A stretch of 64,000 bases of DNA from Terriglobus albidus (GCF_008000815.1 NZ_CP042806.1:4960001-5024000); one strand, 5' to 3'; counted from the stretch's first letter, positions 28,591 through 37,887 are shown. Program-made: numbers and translations. The notes: generated by a model not told the origin, from the sequence alone.

Positions 28591-30072
28591 TCAGGCGCGC
28601 TCCAGAATGGTTTTGTAGGGATCGTTGGGCCGGTTCGCCTGCTTCATACGCGAGATGACTTCGTCATATTTTTCCGGAGGCAACACTCGCACAAAGGTCA
28701 TCATGCCCTGCATGAAGCCGCTCCATCCGGCATTGAGGCCGTAGTTCTCCGGCCGCTCCACCGCCTCATCCATCACCATCATTGGCCCTTCCATGTAGGC
28801 GTCCTGCGGGAAGTTGGGAACGTCGTTCGCATTCTGGGCCACATCGCTCGCCATATCCGCCATCTGCTTCTCACTCATGTTGTGCTGCATACCGGGCATG
28901 GCATCCATCGCCTTTTGCTGAGAGAGAGGACCGTTAGTGGATGGCGTCTCGTTCGCGTTGCCAACGCCACCGAGACCGCGGCCGAGAGCGGGGCCGTAGC
29001 CCTCTCCCATCGGAGCGCCAGGCTCACCCGTCAGCATGCCCATTCCGGTATTCATGGCGCCGCCTGCCGGCATTCCGGCGGCGCGCGTCATCTTTCCAGC
29101 AACGGAGGACATCTGGTTCATCATGTGATGTGGGAGGTGGCAATGAATCATCCAGTCGCCTGGATTATTCGCAACAAACTCCACCGTGCGGGCCTGAGCG
29201 ACACCTACCAGCACCGTGTTGCCCGGCCACCAACCTGCCTCGGGGATACGTCCGCCTTCGGTTCCTGTGGTGTAGAACGTGTGGCCATGCAGATGCATCG
29301 GATGATGATCCATCCCAAGATTGACAAAGCGGATACGCACACGGTCGCCGAGCCGCACGATCAGCGGAGTCGATGCCGGAGCGGCCTTCCCGTTGAAGAC
29401 CAGCCAGTTGAACTCCATGTTCATGGTGTTGGGGACGGTGTTATTCGGAAGGACGGCATACTCCTGCAGATGAATCAGGAAGTCCTTGTCGCAGTGGGGG
29501 CGATACGGCTCCTTCGGATGCATGATGAAGGCGCCAAGCATGCCGGCCATCTCCTGCATGGCCATGTGGGAGTGATAGAAGTACGTGCCCTCCTGGTGAA
29601 TGTCGAACTCATAAACGAATCGTCCGCCAGGTTTCACCGGAGGCTGGCTGATCGCCGGCTGGCCGTCGTTCTGGATGGTGTCTTCAAATCCATGCCAGTG
29701 GATGGAGGTTGGCTCCGGCAGATGGTTATCGAAGATAACGCGGACGTGGTCGCCCTGATTCACCTGGATGCTAGGACCAGGTGCGCTGCCGTTGAATCCC
29801 CAGAGATCGAGCGTCTTATCCGGGTGAATCTGTCGCTTCACGACCTCAGCCACAAGGTGGAAGACCTTGGTATTGCCGTCCATCGTGTAGGCAAGATCGC
29901 CAACGTCCGTCGTAACGACCGGGACATTGAAGGCCGCACCGCGGTCGCGGGTACGCTTGCGCTTCAACTGTTCGGCGGCGGATTGAGGTGTGGACGCGCA
30001 TAGCTTGTTCGCCGAAAGAAAAGCGGCTCCCAGGCCAAATGCGCTCTGCAGAAACGAGCGGCGGTTCGCCAT
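28591..30072 (-). CDS. Two-domain multicopper oxidase with Met-rich tail (CopA/CueO-like)
   Basis: A 493-aa Tat-exported oxidase (NRRSFLQSAFGLGAAFLS). Cupredoxin domain 1 carries HWHG (125-128) and HSH (167-169). Domain 2 carries HPMHLHGH (257-264) and HCHLPHH (310-316) with M321 as probable axial ligand of the type 1 copper. The four His-rich motifs of the family are thus complete within two domains rather than the usual three. The last 170 residues form a tail with about 20 Met. The likely role is oxidation of Cu(I) to the less toxic Cu(II) in the periplasm. Confidence 0.92.
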   Translation of the reverse strand: MANRRSFLQSAFGLGAAFLSANKLCASTPQSAAEQLKRKRTRDRGAAFNVPVVTTDVGDLAYTMDGNTKVFHLVAEVVKRQIHPDKTLDLWGFNGSAPGPSIQVNQGDHVRVIFDNHLPEPTSIHWHGFEDTIQNDGQPAISQPPVKPGGRFVYEFDIHQEGTYFYHSHMAMQEMAGMLGAFIMHPKEPYRPHCDKDFLIHLQEYAVLPNNTVPNTMNMEFNWLVFNGKAAPASTPLIVRLGDRVRIRFVNLGMDHHPMHLHGHTFYTTGTEGGRIPEAGWWPGNTVLVGVAQARTVEFVANNPGDWMIHCHLPHHMMNQMSSVAGKMTRAAGMPAGGAMNTGMGMLTGEPGAPMGEGYGPALGRGLGGVGNANETPSTNGPLSQQKAMDAMPGMQHNMSEKQMADMASDVAQNANDVPNFPQDAYMEGPMMVMDEAVERPENYGLNAGWSGFMQGMMTFVRVLPPEKYDEVISRMKQANRPNDPYKTILERA

Positions 30073-30203
30073 AAAAACTCCATTGAATAAGGACAGAGAG
30101 TTGGAGTCACCGGCGCGGAACGCTGTACAGCTTCAAGAAGATAGAAGCAAAATGGCGCACTCCGGCCAGCGACAGAGGATATGTCGCTGGAAAAGAACTA
30201 CGC

Positions 30204-30662
30204 CTAGACGCGCTGTATGGAGGTCAGTTCGAAAGCGGTAAGAGGGCCTGGCGGCGGCTCTTCCGTAGAAAGCGATGTATGAGAAGCCTGAAGAACAGGC
30301 TGCGCTGTGACGATCGCAACAACGACTGCAATGACAGTCCAGTTCGGCTGCCAGTCGCGCGTCGATTCGGCAATGGCAGCATCGTCATGTCCGCAGAGGT
30401 GATGCCCGGAGCTTACGATGTAGCATCCCGCATCGCTTTGGGACTCCGTCATATGCATAGCTCCGCAATCGGGCATGTCGCCCATCTCACTCGCTTGGGC
30501 TTTGGAGACGACCTGCGTTTGCGTGGATCTGTCTGAACCCGCTGTGCCGGAAGCTTTCACCTGTCCCAGATCGCAGAGCGCTTCACAACGAGCGGAGACG
30601 CAGGAAAAAACCAGGGCCAGGACGACCGCAACTGTTCCGACGATGGTTCGAACCCTGTGCAT
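30204..30662 (-). CDS. Small Cys/His-containing secreted or membrane protein
   Basis: A 152-aa protein with an N-terminal signal or anchor (1-24), a middle part with several Cys, His and Met (CEALC, DCGAMHM, SSGHHLCGHDD), a second hydrophobic stretch (about 108-124) and a Pro-rich end. I recognise no family. It is the first gene of the copper-related run and is separated from the oxidase gene by 131 bp. A metal-sensing or metal-binding role fits the composition and place but is inference. Confidence 0.62.
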   Translation of the reverse strand: MHRVRTIVGTVAVVLALVFSCVSARCEALCDLGQVKASGTAGSDRSTQTQVVSKAQASEMGDMPDCGAMHMTESQSDAGCYIVSSGHHLCGHDDAAIAESTRDWQPNWTVIAVVVAIVTAQPVLQASHTSLSTEEPPPGPLTAFELTSIQRV

Positions 30663-30676
30663 TTTCCTTTTTTGAC

Positions 30677-30700
30677 CTTCTGCATTCTTTAACGCAGAAG
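30677..30700. promoter_or_regulatory. Dyad upstream of the copper operon
   Basis: CTTCTGC and GCAGAAG (30677-30683, 30694-30700) are perfect inverted arms with a 10-base spacer. They begin 15 bp upstream of the first gene of the copper run. It may be an operator for a metal regulator or a leader hairpin. No regulator gene is adjacent. Confidence 0.4.
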
Positions 30701-30757
30701 ATCGTTCTCCGTTTCAGTTGTACCACCTTCCGCTGGAGATTTCCTGCCGGCTACCCT

Positions 30758-32155
30758 TCAGCGGCTGGGAACAGTAGCAGCTGCAGTATCTGGAACCTTT
30801 GTGCTGAATGACCTTGCAAGGAATGCGAGTATGCGAGGTGCGGCATCCAGACCCGAATTTGCATTGCCGTCTGGAGTCCCACCAAGCTCTTCCGGCTGGC
30901 CGGAAACGGGATGCCGCAATGCCCCGGTCCAGGCCGGAGCAATCTCAGGAGCACCGGCGCGATGTCCGGCCTTTGGATAATCAAGCCGTTCCACCTCATA
31001 CCTGAAATGTGCCTCTTTCAGGCGTGACTCAATCCTAGCGGTCATCTGCGACGAAGGCCACACTCCGTCATCCTTGCCTGAGATCATCAGGATCGGGCCG
31101 CGAGTATTCTCAACAGCAATCTCAGCGGGCAGGTCCGGAGACTTACCGTATCCCTGTACGCCGGCATATGCCAAAGGCCGTCCATGCCATGTCCAGGCGG
31201 CGCCACCGCCGCCGTCGCAACAAGCCGGCACACGCACATCTGCCGGAACGAACGCCACAACCGCGTGCAGAATTGGATAAAGTGAGCCCAACTCAAGCGC
31301 CAGTTCTCCACCTCGCGATGCTCCCACAACGCCTATCCGTTCTGGATCGACTTCGTGACGATCGGCGAGCCAGTGCAGGGCGCTGCCAAAATATTCGAGC
31401 GGGATATCTCGCAATTGATCCGGGAGTCCTGGCGCATGGAAGTAGGCAAGAGCGAGAGTTACATAACCATGGTTCGCCAGCCAGGCTGCCCGGCGCACCG
31501 GCGTGCCACCTTCTGATCCACCGACCACCAGAAGTGCAGGACGCTTCGCACTCGCGGACGTCCCGTCGGAAACCTCTCCGGCTGGCATTGGAATACTCTC
31601 CGACGGCAAAAACAATACGCCGTGAAGCAATCCATTTACCTGGACCATGTGCACTCCGTTATCCAGACTGCGCTGCTCCAGTTGTGCGGTCGCGTCTCCC
31701 GTCTTGCTATGCAGGGTGAAATGGATATTCTGCGACCCCAGATTGTGTGGAGCCTGATAGATATGCGCCTCGCCATTGGATCGCATCGCCCAAACCAGCC
31801 CCATCGCAGAGACTCCACGGTAACTACCCTTCAGCGCCGGCGACTTCGACAGATCCAGTGAGCCGGTTTCATCCGCAATAAACTGTGCGTCCGCCCGCCA
31901 GGTATGACCGGCGGCATCTTCCAGTTCCGAACGAATCGAAACCGCCTCTCCAGGCGTGAGCCCTCCTGCACGAATGACCACCGGGTGATCGACAAGAGTA
32001 CTCGCGGGCTCGATGGTTAGAGTTTGCCCACGGCTATTCGTACCGCACAGCAGGACAGTGGCAAGCGCAAGCTGAAACCATACGCTGTGTCGGCCTACGC
32101 TGCCCGGAGATGCACGTACTGACAAGAAAGAGGACGTGCGCACAGTGCGGAACAT
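30758..32155 (-). CDS. BAAT-like acyl-CoA thioesterase / acyltransferase family protein
   Basis: A 465-aa protein with a hydrophobic export segment (about 26-43). An N-terminal immunoglobulin-like domain of the acyl-CoA thioester hydrolase/BAAT type follows (about 45-170, LVDHPVVIRAGGLTPGEAVSIRS). The C-terminal alpha/beta-hydrolase (about 195-450) has a nucleophile elbow GASRGGELAL, so a Ser replaces the Cys of bile-acid N-acyltransferases. Further residues in SGKDDGVWPS and AGHRAGAP fit Asp and His of the triad. The bacterial substrate is unknown; a secreted esterase or thioesterase is the safest reading. Confidence 0.82.
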   Translation of the reverse strand: MFRTVRTSSFLSVRASPGSVGRHSVWFQLALATVLLCGTNSRGQTLTIEPASTLVDHPVVIRAGGLTPGEAVSIRSELEDAAGHTWRADAQFIADETGSLDLSKSPALKGSYRGVSAMGLVWAMRSNGEAHIYQAPHNLGSQNIHFTLHSKTGDATAQLEQRSLDNGVHMVQVNGLLHGVLFLPSESIPMPAGEVSDGTSASAKRPALLVVGGSEGGTPVRRAAWLANHGYVTLALAYFHAPGLPDQLRDIPLEYFGSALHWLADRHEVDPERIGVVGASRGGELALELGSLYPILHAVVAFVPADVRVPACCDGGGGAAWTWHGRPLAYAGVQGYGKSPDLPAEIAVENTRGPILMISGKDDGVWPSSQMTARIESRLKEAHFRYEVERLDYPKAGHRAGAPEIAPAWTGALRHPVSGQPEELGGTPDGNANSGLDAAPRILAFLARSFSTKVPDTAAATVPSR

Positions 32156-32297
32156 TCACGAACCCGAAGTCGATTTCGACCTGCACAAGCAGTCTGAAGC
32201 ACCGTAACGAAATACACAAGCTCGAAAGAGCCTGCCTGCACGGTTCCCGCTGAAGGCATAAGCGGTCAGATCTCATCTCGAAGTAACGTGATGTTAA

Positions 32298-33896
32298 TCA
32301 TGAGGAGACGCCATCTGCAGACGAGGGCCTACCCGGCTCGATCAGCAGCCACGCCGTAAGCGAACTCAACACCGCAAGTGCCGACGCGATCCAGATCACC
32401 GAACGGTAGCCGCTTAGAAACGATTCGGTGATCGCATACTGAACTGCGGGTGCTGGATTGTGCGCTGCCGCCAACTGCGGCCGGGCGGCGTCGACCTGCG
32501 CACGAACATCGGGACTCATGGTCAATTGGGAGAGATGTTGATCGAGAGCATGGTTGAACACCGTTGCTAAAACCGCGCCAAAGGCCGCCACAGCAAGCAG
32601 AGCGGCCAAACGCGAGACCGCATTATTGACTCCTGAGCCAAGTCCGGACTCGGAATCTGGAACGGCGTTCATGACCGTCGTCGTCAAAGGAGCGACGCTG
32701 ATCACCATGCCCAGCCCCATAACTACGATGGGCGGGAAGAATGCGGCCCAGTAACTCCCATTCTGCGGAACGATCGCGAAGAGGGCGATGCCACCGGCTG
32801 CCACCAGAGGTCCAACTGTCAGCGGAAGTCGAGAGCCGTAGTGTGCTACCAGACCGCCAGCCCAGCGGGAAAGACCGAACATGATTGCCACAAAGGGAAG
32901 AAATGCTGCTCCTGCCTGCGTTGCTGTGTAGTGCTGGATCTGGATCAGGTCCATGGGGAAGAAGAACATCAGCCCGCCGAGGGCTGCATACAGGAATAGA
33001 GTCAGCAGATTCGCACCCGTGAAGTTTCGCGAGCGAAACAGCGTGAGCGAAACCATGGGAGCCCTAGAGTAATATTCAACCGCGACAAACGCCACCAGGA
33101 GAAGGACTCCCAGGATGATGGCCGCTGCAATCATCCTGGGGTTAGGGAGCGCCCGACTGGGCAACTCGATTAAGCCATAGGTAATGCCGCCAAGCCCCAG
33201 CGTGACCAGGAGAGCGCCTAACCAGTCGACACGACGCGAGATCTCAACGTTGCGGCTTTCCGGAACTCTGGCGGACAACAGAATCACTGCCAGCGCAAGT
33301 GGAAGATTCAGAAAGAAGACCCAGCGCCACGTGGAGTGCTCAATCAACCAGCCGCCGATGACAGGACCAATGGCGGAGGTGATCGCGGAAAATCCGGACC
33401 ATGTACCAATAGCCTGCCCTCTCGTACTCGGCGGAAAAGAAGCTGTGATTAGCGCCAGACTTCCCGGCACCAACAGCGCCGCGCCAAAACCCTGCAGGGA
33501 ACGTGCCCAGATCAGCATGTGGATGTCCTGGGCCAGGCCGCACCATGCAGAAGCGGCGGCGAACACAACAACTCCGCAGATATAGATCTTGCGACGGCCG
33601 AAAATGTCTCCCAGAGAACCGCCGACAAGAAGCAGCGCTGCCAGCAAAAGAGCGTACGCTTCTACGACCCACTGCACGTCTGCGAGCGATGCGTGGAAGG
33701 CATTCTGCAGCGCAGGAAGCGCAACATTGACCACCGTCCCGTCAAGAAACGCCATGCTCGACCCCAGGATGGTGGCCGCAAGGACGACGCGTCCGCTCGC
33801 CTGCGAATTGGCGCTATCGCTTCTCATGGATGGAATCTCGACGGTCCTCCCACCTGGATTATCCATCCTTACATGCATTGATTGATAAAGAGGCAA
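32298..33896 (-). CDS. MFS drug efflux transporter, DHA2 (14-TM) type
   Basis: A 532-aa inner-membrane protein with 14 predicted helices. Motif C-like GPVIGGWLIEHSTWRWVFFLNLP and the motif A-like loop GGSLGDIFGRRKIY place it in the EmrB/QacA family of proton-driven exporters. The start could be any of several Met codons before the first helix; an in-frame MRSDSANSQ 23 codons in is also plausible. It ends the NmrA-cupin-hydrolase-MFS run on the minus strand. Confidence 0.9.
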   Translation of the reverse strand: MPLYQSMHVRMDNPGGRTVEIPSMRSDSANSQASGRVVLAATILGSSMAFLDGTVVNVALPALQNAFHASLADVQWVVEAYALLLAALLLVGGSLGDIFGRRKIYICGVVVFAAASAWCGLAQDIHMLIWARSLQGFGAALLVPGSLALITASFPPSTRGQAIGTWSGFSAITSAIGPVIGGWLIEHSTWRWVFFLNLPLALAVILLSARVPESRNVEISRRVDWLGALLVTLGLGGITYGLIELPSRALPNPRMIAAAIILGVLLLVAFVAVEYYSRAPMVSLTLFRSRNFTGANLLTLFLYAALGGLMFFFPMDLIQIQHYTATQAGAAFLPFVAIMFGLSRWAGGLVAHYGSRLPLTVGPLVAAGGIALFAIVPQNGSYWAAFFPPIVVMGLGMVISVAPLTTTVMNAVPDSESGLGSGVNNAVSRLAALLAVAAFGAVLATVFNHALDQHLSQLTMSPDVRAQVDAARPQLAAAHNPAPAVQYAITESFLSGYRSVIWIASALAVLSSLTAWLLIEPGRPSSADGVSS

Positions 33897-33949
33897 TATC
33901 CCCGGAAGGCCGGCGATGGGTCTGGCCGGCCTGCCGCAGTTGGAAAGGT

Positions 33950-34795
33950 TCAGGCTGCTCTGCGAGCCTTACGGACCGGCTTCAGGAACTCGAGAAGGTC
34001 GGTATTGACCTGCTCTGCATTTGTAGCTGTAAGGCCATGCGGCAGGCCAGGATAGTAGATTTCCTTCGCACCTTTGATGAGCTTGGCTGACTTCCGCCCG
34101 GTATCGTTGATTGGCACGATCTGGTCGTCCTCGCCGTGAATAATCAGCGTCGGCACATCGAACTTCTTGAGGTCTTCGGTAAAGTCGGTCTCAGAGAATG
34201 CCTTGATGCAATCGTAGATATTCTTAAGACCGCCCTGCATGCTCCACAACCAGAACTGATCCAGCGTGCCCTGAGAGACGTTTGCTCCTGGCCGGTTGGC
34301 TCCATAGAACGGTAAAGCAAAGTCTTGGTAAAACTGCGAACGATCTTTCTTGAGGCTGCTGCGTAACTGGTCGAAGACCTCGATCGGAATGCCTTCGGGA
34401 TTAGTAGCAGACTTCACCATGATCGGCGGCACAGCGGCGATCAGGACCGCGGCGGCAACCCTCTTTGTGCCGTGCCGGCCGATGTAGCGTGCAACTTCTC
34501 CTCCTCCCGTCGAGTGGCCGACCAGAGTGGCATCCTTCAGATCAAGTGCCTCAATCACAGCCGCCAGATCGTCGGCATATCCGTTCATGTCATTCCCAGA
34601 CCATGCCTGGCTGGACCGCCCGTGACCGCGCCGGTCATGCGCCACCACGCGGAATCCATTCTCTGCGAGGAAGTACAGTTGCGCATCCCATGCATCGGAG
34701 TTCAGCGGCCATCCATGGGAAAACGTGACAACCGGGCCGCTGCCCCAGTCCTTGTAGTAAATGGTTGTGCCGTCTTTTACCTTGATCGTGCTCAT
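33950..34795 (-). CDS. Alpha/beta hydrolase of the non-haem haloperoxidase type
   Basis: A 281-aa cytosolic hydrolase. The nucleophile is S95 in GHSTGGGE, the Asp lies in [12 protein letters not shown], and the His in PGLPHGL. The [13 protein letters not shown] and HDRRGHGRS blocks are typical of cofactor-free chloroperoxidase-like esterases. The start at 34795 is fixed by AGGAGG 9 bases upstream; a longer frame begins at 34831. It sits between a cupin gene and an MFS exporter. Confidence 0.9.
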   Translation of the reverse strand: MSTIKVKDGTTIYYKDWGSGPVVTFSHGWPLNSDAWDAQLYFLAENGFRVVAHDRRGHGRSSQAWSGNDMNGYADDLAAVIEALDLKDATLVGHSTGGGEVARYIGRHGTKRVAAAVLIAAVPPIMVKSATNPEGIPIEVFDQLRSSLKKDRSQFYQDFALPFYGANRPGANVSQGTLDQFWLWSMQGGLKNIYDCIKAFSETDFTEDLKKFDVPTLIIHGEDDQIVPINDTGRKSAKLIKGAKEIYYPGLPHGLTATNAEQVNTDLLEFLKPVRKARRAA

Positions 34796-34845
34796 GTGAA
34801 TCTCCCTCCTTGAGGTCTGTGCAGCGAGCATGTGTCGTCTGCATT

Positions 34846-35232
34846 TTAGTTCACAGGTGTCAGTACCGGAGCGCCCTTCTCTTTCACGAGGAAGACCACG
34901 AACTTTGCCGGTTTGGTCTTGCTGGCGTTGCGGCCGACGGAGTGAATGTCATCCGGACCTTCATAGAAGGTCTGCCCAGGCGTCAGAGTTACTTCTTTGC
35001 CGCCCTTGACCTGCATGATGATCGAGCCTTCCAGCACATAGACAAACGCATGCGCATAGTGGCGGTGTGCAGGATCCGAACTTCCCGGCGGGTACACCAC
35101 TGTGATCATCAGACCTTCTTTGTTAATGTCTTTCAGATCCCTCGACATCAGCTCCGAGACCTGGGCTTGCTGTGCCACCAGTAAGCCCGGTGTGAACCAC
35201 GCCAGGCACAAGATCAGCTTTGCGAACGTCAT
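34846..35232 (-). CDS. Secreted cupin-domain protein
   Basis: A 128-aa single-domain cupin with a signal peptide ([21 protein letters not shown]). Cupin motif 1 is [16 protein letters not shown], with metal-ligand histidines, and motif 2 is [18 protein letters not shown]. The start at 35232 has AGGAGG 6 bases before it; a longer frame begins at 35304. Such small cupins can be dioxygenases, quercetinase-like enzymes or simple sensors. The substrate is unknown. Confidence 0.85.
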   Translation of the reverse strand: MTFAKLILCLAWFTPGLLVAQQAQVSELMSRDLKDINKEGLMITVVYPPGSSDPAHRHYAHAFVYVLEGSIIMQVKGGKEVTLTPGQTFYEGPDDIHSVGRNASKTKPAKFVVFLVKEKGAPVLTPVN

Positions 35233-35274
35233 ACTTAACCTCCTCGCGTATTGCTTCCTGTTTTTGTTTCGGGC

Positions 35275-35304
35275 ATGGAAGCCGGGTTCAAATCCGGCTT
35301 CCAT
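35275..35304. terminator. 11-bp hairpin between NmrA-like and cupin genes
   Basis: A perfect 11-bp stem (35275-35285 with 35294-35304) with an 8-base loop. It lacks a T-run on either side, so it may attenuate or stabilise the minus-strand transcript rather than end it. Its loop GTTCAAAT mimics a tRNA T-loop, but no tRNA surrounds it. Confidence 0.55.
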
Positions 35305-35336
35305 TTCGACGGGACGCGACTACTGTTCTGTGCGAA

Positions 35337-36137
35337 CTAAGCGGCTGCGTGCGCGGCCGGCTTCGCGGACTCTTTAAGCCAGGTATCGAAGCGAATTTCG
35401 CCAAGCCGGGCGTTGTTGGCGGGAACCAACGCGCGCTCATCGACTTCCACTCCGAAATAACCGGCGGCGGGATCGGCGACGACTGTGCGTGAATCGTTAC
35501 GAGCGCTGAGACCCTGCCGGACAAACTCGTCGAGACGGAACTGTTGTGGGCCTCCGACTTCGACAATGCCGTTTATCGCGGGGCCAACGGCAACTCTGCC
35601 GACGGCACTTGCAACATCGTCGGCCGCCATGGGCTGAATGAGCACCGGCGCTACACGAACGGTCGTTCCGACGGTAGAAGCGTCGGCGATGCTCTTGACG
35701 AACTCAAAGAACTGGGTCGCGTGAACGATGGAATATGGAATCGAAGATTCGGCGATGAGCTTCTCCTGCATCAGCTTCGCACGGAAGTATCCGCGAATCG
35801 TCTTCTCCGCGTCGGACGGCTTTTTCTGAGCGATGCGATCGGTTCCGACAACTGACAACGCAACATGATGCCGAACGCCCGCGTCCTTCTCATACCGAAT
35901 GAGGTTGTTGGTAGCAGTGGTAAAGAACTTCATCGCCTCCGCCTCCTCGAAGGAAGGAGAGTTCGATACATCAACGACCACCGAAGCGCCCTTCAGAACC
36001 TCAGCGAGCCCCTCGCCGGTGAGCGTGTTGACACCTGAATTGGGTGATGCTGGTACGGCCTCGTGCCCGTGCTCACGAAGCTTGCTGACAAGCTTGGATC
36101 CGATAAGGCCGGTTCCGCCAATCACTACGATTTTCAT
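35337..36137 (-). CDS. NmrA-like NAD(P)-binding oxidoreductase
   Basis: A 266-aa Rossmann-fold protein of the atypical short-chain dehydrogenase / NmrA group. The nucleotide motif is GGTGLIGSKL (8-17), and no YxxxK catalytic pair is evident in place, as is common in NmrA-like proteins. Such oxidoreductase/epimerase genes are frequent partners of ECF41 sigma factors. A TGTCACA-N16-GGTC element lies 60-86 bp before the start. It heads a run with the cupin, hydrolase and MFS genes. Confidence 0.88.
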   Translation of the reverse strand: MKIVVIGGTGLIGSKLVSKLREHGHEAVPASPNSGVNTLTGEGLAEVLKGASVVVDVSNSPSFEEAEAMKFFTTATNNLIRYEKDAGVRHHVALSVVGTDRIAQKKPSDAEKTIRGYFRAKLMQEKLIAESSIPYSIVHATQFFEFVKSIADASTVGTTVRVAPVLIQPMAADDVASAVGRVAVGPAINGIVEVGGPQQFRLDEFVRQGLSARNDSRTVVADPAAGYFGVEVDERALVPANNARLGEIRFDTWLKESAKPAAHAAA

Positions 36138-36196
36138 AATGGTTCCCCTTCGTTTCCCGAATAGCCATTTCAGTTTGGCCTTTTCGTGTCAGCTAA

Positions 36197-36223
36197 GACC
36201 GAACAGGACTGCATTTTGTGACA
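36197..36223 (-). promoter_or_regulatory. ECF41-type promoter of the NmrA-like gene
   Basis: On the minus strand TGTCACA (36223-36217), 16 bases, then GGTC (36200-36197). The spacing and -35 word match the ECF41 form TGTCACA-N16-CGTC as I remember it, with one change in the -10. The -10 lies about 60 bp before the start codon. Confidence 0.7.
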
Positions 36224-36235
36224 GGCGGCTTGCTA

Positions 36236-36826
36236 TTAGCCGACAAGTAGTTCGATAAGCGTTTTTGAAGGCAGCCACTCCGGGAAGCTGCGGCGAAACG
36301 AGGTCTCGTCGGCATCGATGAGTCCAACCAATACTTCGGATACGATCAAGCCGCCGACTGGGCCCAGTCGATTTCCGCCAGTTCGGATATCGGCTTCGCG
36401 AAGTATGTAGTACCAGAGAGGTGTCTCGCCGCGCCAACCGGTAGAGGCGATGCCCGCGTCCTCCGGGGTAAGCGGAGTTAGTCCAAGATGCCGCGCAACG
36501 GCTTCGCCTGATGGCAACCCGACGCCTTGCCCTCGTTGCAGATCGCGGACAGCAAGAGAGTGATAGTCGTCGATTTCGACGTCTCCGGTAAGATCTACCG
36601 GCAACCTGATAAGAGATGAAACGAGCTTCCCATCGATCCTCTTGCAGCGCTGAGGGGATATCGCATCCGGTCCGTCGAAAAAAACTGTTCGTCCGCCCGG
36701 AAAGACGGAAGCTCCGGAAACATTCGGGCGTAGTTTGCAGGTGCAAGTGGCGCATCGATTGCCACGCGTGCTCGCGCAGGTGATAGGCAGTGGCTTGGAA
36801 CGAATGCTGCGCTTTGACTCATACAC
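36236..36826 (-). pseudogene. Remnant of an animal-type haem peroxidase gene (C-terminal part)
   Basis: The 196-codon frame ends in sequence that looks like the C-terminal third of bacterial An_peroxidase proteins: RIDGKLVSSLIRLPV, LAVRDLQRGQGVGLPSGEAVAR, PLWYYILREADI and GNRLGPVGGLIVSEVLVGLI. Full proteins are about 500-600 aa. Before residue 45 the frame shows no family sequence and is Arg/Cys-rich like out-of-frame DNA, so the haem-binding N-terminal two thirds are missing. It lies directly after the TMEM175-like gene (gap 6 bp). A deletion scar is the simplest reading; a short functional protein is unlikely. Confidence 0.65.
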
Positions 36827-36832
36827 ACCTCT

Positions 36833-37438
36833 TCATACGGTGAGACGCTTTTCGATGCGCCGGTCCGGAATCAGCCAGATCAGAGCCGCAATCACAAAGA
36901 TCGCCTGGGCAATCCATGAGGAATAGAGCGTTGTCAGAACGGCCAGCGGATACAGCAGTAGCGACAGCTTCCCTTTCCAATCACTCCCGATGGCCTGCCG
37001 TAAAAGTGAATCCTGCCCTTGCGAGCGAATGATTGCCTGCTGGAGAACGTAATAGGCGACCGCAGCCATAGATAGTACTCCGCCGTAGAGCGCTGTGGGC
37101 ACGTTGGTGAAGTGGTTCTCGCCCATCCATCCGGTAGCAAACGGAAGCAAGGAGAGCCAGAACAGGAGGTGCAAGTTGGCCCAGAGGACACCACCTGTCA
37201 CTGCCCTGCACAGGTGAAACAGATGATGATGGTTGTTCCAGTAAATGCCGACGTAGATAAAGCTCAGGACGTAGCTCAGAAACACAGGCAGCAGCGGCCT
37301 CAGATTCTCAAGACCGCCCCCATGCGGCACCTTCAACTCCAGCACCATGATCGTGATAATGATTGCGATGACTCCATCGCTGAATGCTTCCAGCCTTCCT
37401 GCGGTCATTTCTCCGTGCCCTTTCTCGCACTTGAGCAT
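36833..37438 (-). CDS. TMEM175/DUF1211 family potassium-channel-like protein
   Basis: A 201-aa inner-membrane protein with about six helices. The family signature is in helix 1: RLEAFSDGVIAIIITIMVLELK. Bacterial TMEM175 proteins form tetrameric potassium channels. An internal ATG ten codons downstream (MTAGRLEAF) may be the true start, as homology begins there. It follows the Rieske gene by 32 bp on the same strand, so it may be part of an ECF41-driven transcript. Confidence 0.88.
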   Translation of the reverse strand: MLKCEKGHGEMTAGRLEAFSDGVIAIIITIMVLELKVPHGGGLENLRPLLPVFLSYVLSFIYVGIYWNNHHHLFHLCRAVTGGVLWANLHLLFWLSLLPFATGWMGENHFTNVPTALYGGVLSMAAVAYYVLQQAIIRSQGQDSLLRQAIGSDWKGKLSLLLYPLAVLTTLYSSWIAQAIFVIAALIWLIPDRRIEKRLTV

Positions 37439-37470
37439 TTTCTCCTAAGGGGTGCATCAGAAGGATTGCT

Positions 37471-37824
37471 CTAAACAGCCTCCACCCGTCCGATCTCGCC
37501 TTCCACAACCACGACGCTATATGTCTTAAGTGCATCTACAGCAGGGCCGCGCAAGACTGCTCCGGAGCAGACATTGAACTGGGAACCATGCCACGGGCAT
37601 GTCACGGTTGATCCATCGAAGCTGCCTTCGTTCAGAGGCCCCTGCTTGTGTGGGCATTTCGCCTGCGTCGCGCAGAAACTCCCTGCAGCGTTAAACACAA
37701 CGGCATCGCCAACCAGCAGGGACGAACCCGCGGGCACGTCTTTGACATGGAACTGGTTCCCTTTCAGGGCTTCGGTTTGCGTGGAAGAGCTTGTGGTGTC
37801 CGCCAACTGCGATTTGATCTCCAT
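37471..37824 (-). CDS. Small Rieske [2Fe-2S] ferredoxin-like protein
   Basis: A 117-aa soluble protein with a Rieske fold. The cluster ligands are in CPHKQGPL and CPWHGSQF, as in NirD and dioxygenase ferredoxins. Such proteins pass single electrons to an oxygenase or reductase. The start at 37824 is chosen for AAAGG 7 bases before it; a longer frame begins at 37872. It diverges from the ferritin-like gene, with a TGTCACA-type promoter for each in the 170 bp between them, so the two may work as a redox pair. Confidence 0.9.
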   Translation of the reverse strand: MEIKSQLADTTSSSTQTEALKGNQFHVKDVPAGSSLLVGDAVVFNAAGSFCATQAKCPHKQGPLNEGSFDGSTVTCPWHGSQFNVCSGAVLRGPAVDALKTYSVVVVEGEIGRVEAV

Positions 37825-37887
37825 GGCATGCCTTTCAGGATTTGAAGTATGGGTGACGCAGCGCAACCGCACCTTGTCGTCACCTAT

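Noticed and set aside
28573-30003. Long open frame on the plus strand (476 codons) opposite the multicopper oxidase
   Set aside because: His/Arg-rich shadow of the oxidase gene, without signal, domain or ribosome site.
35275-35304. tRNA-like T-arm (GTTCAAAT loop in a GC stem), possibly an attachment site
   Set aside because: No acceptor, D or anticodon arm can be built around it, no integrase is nearby, and the stem is an 11-bp simple hairpin.
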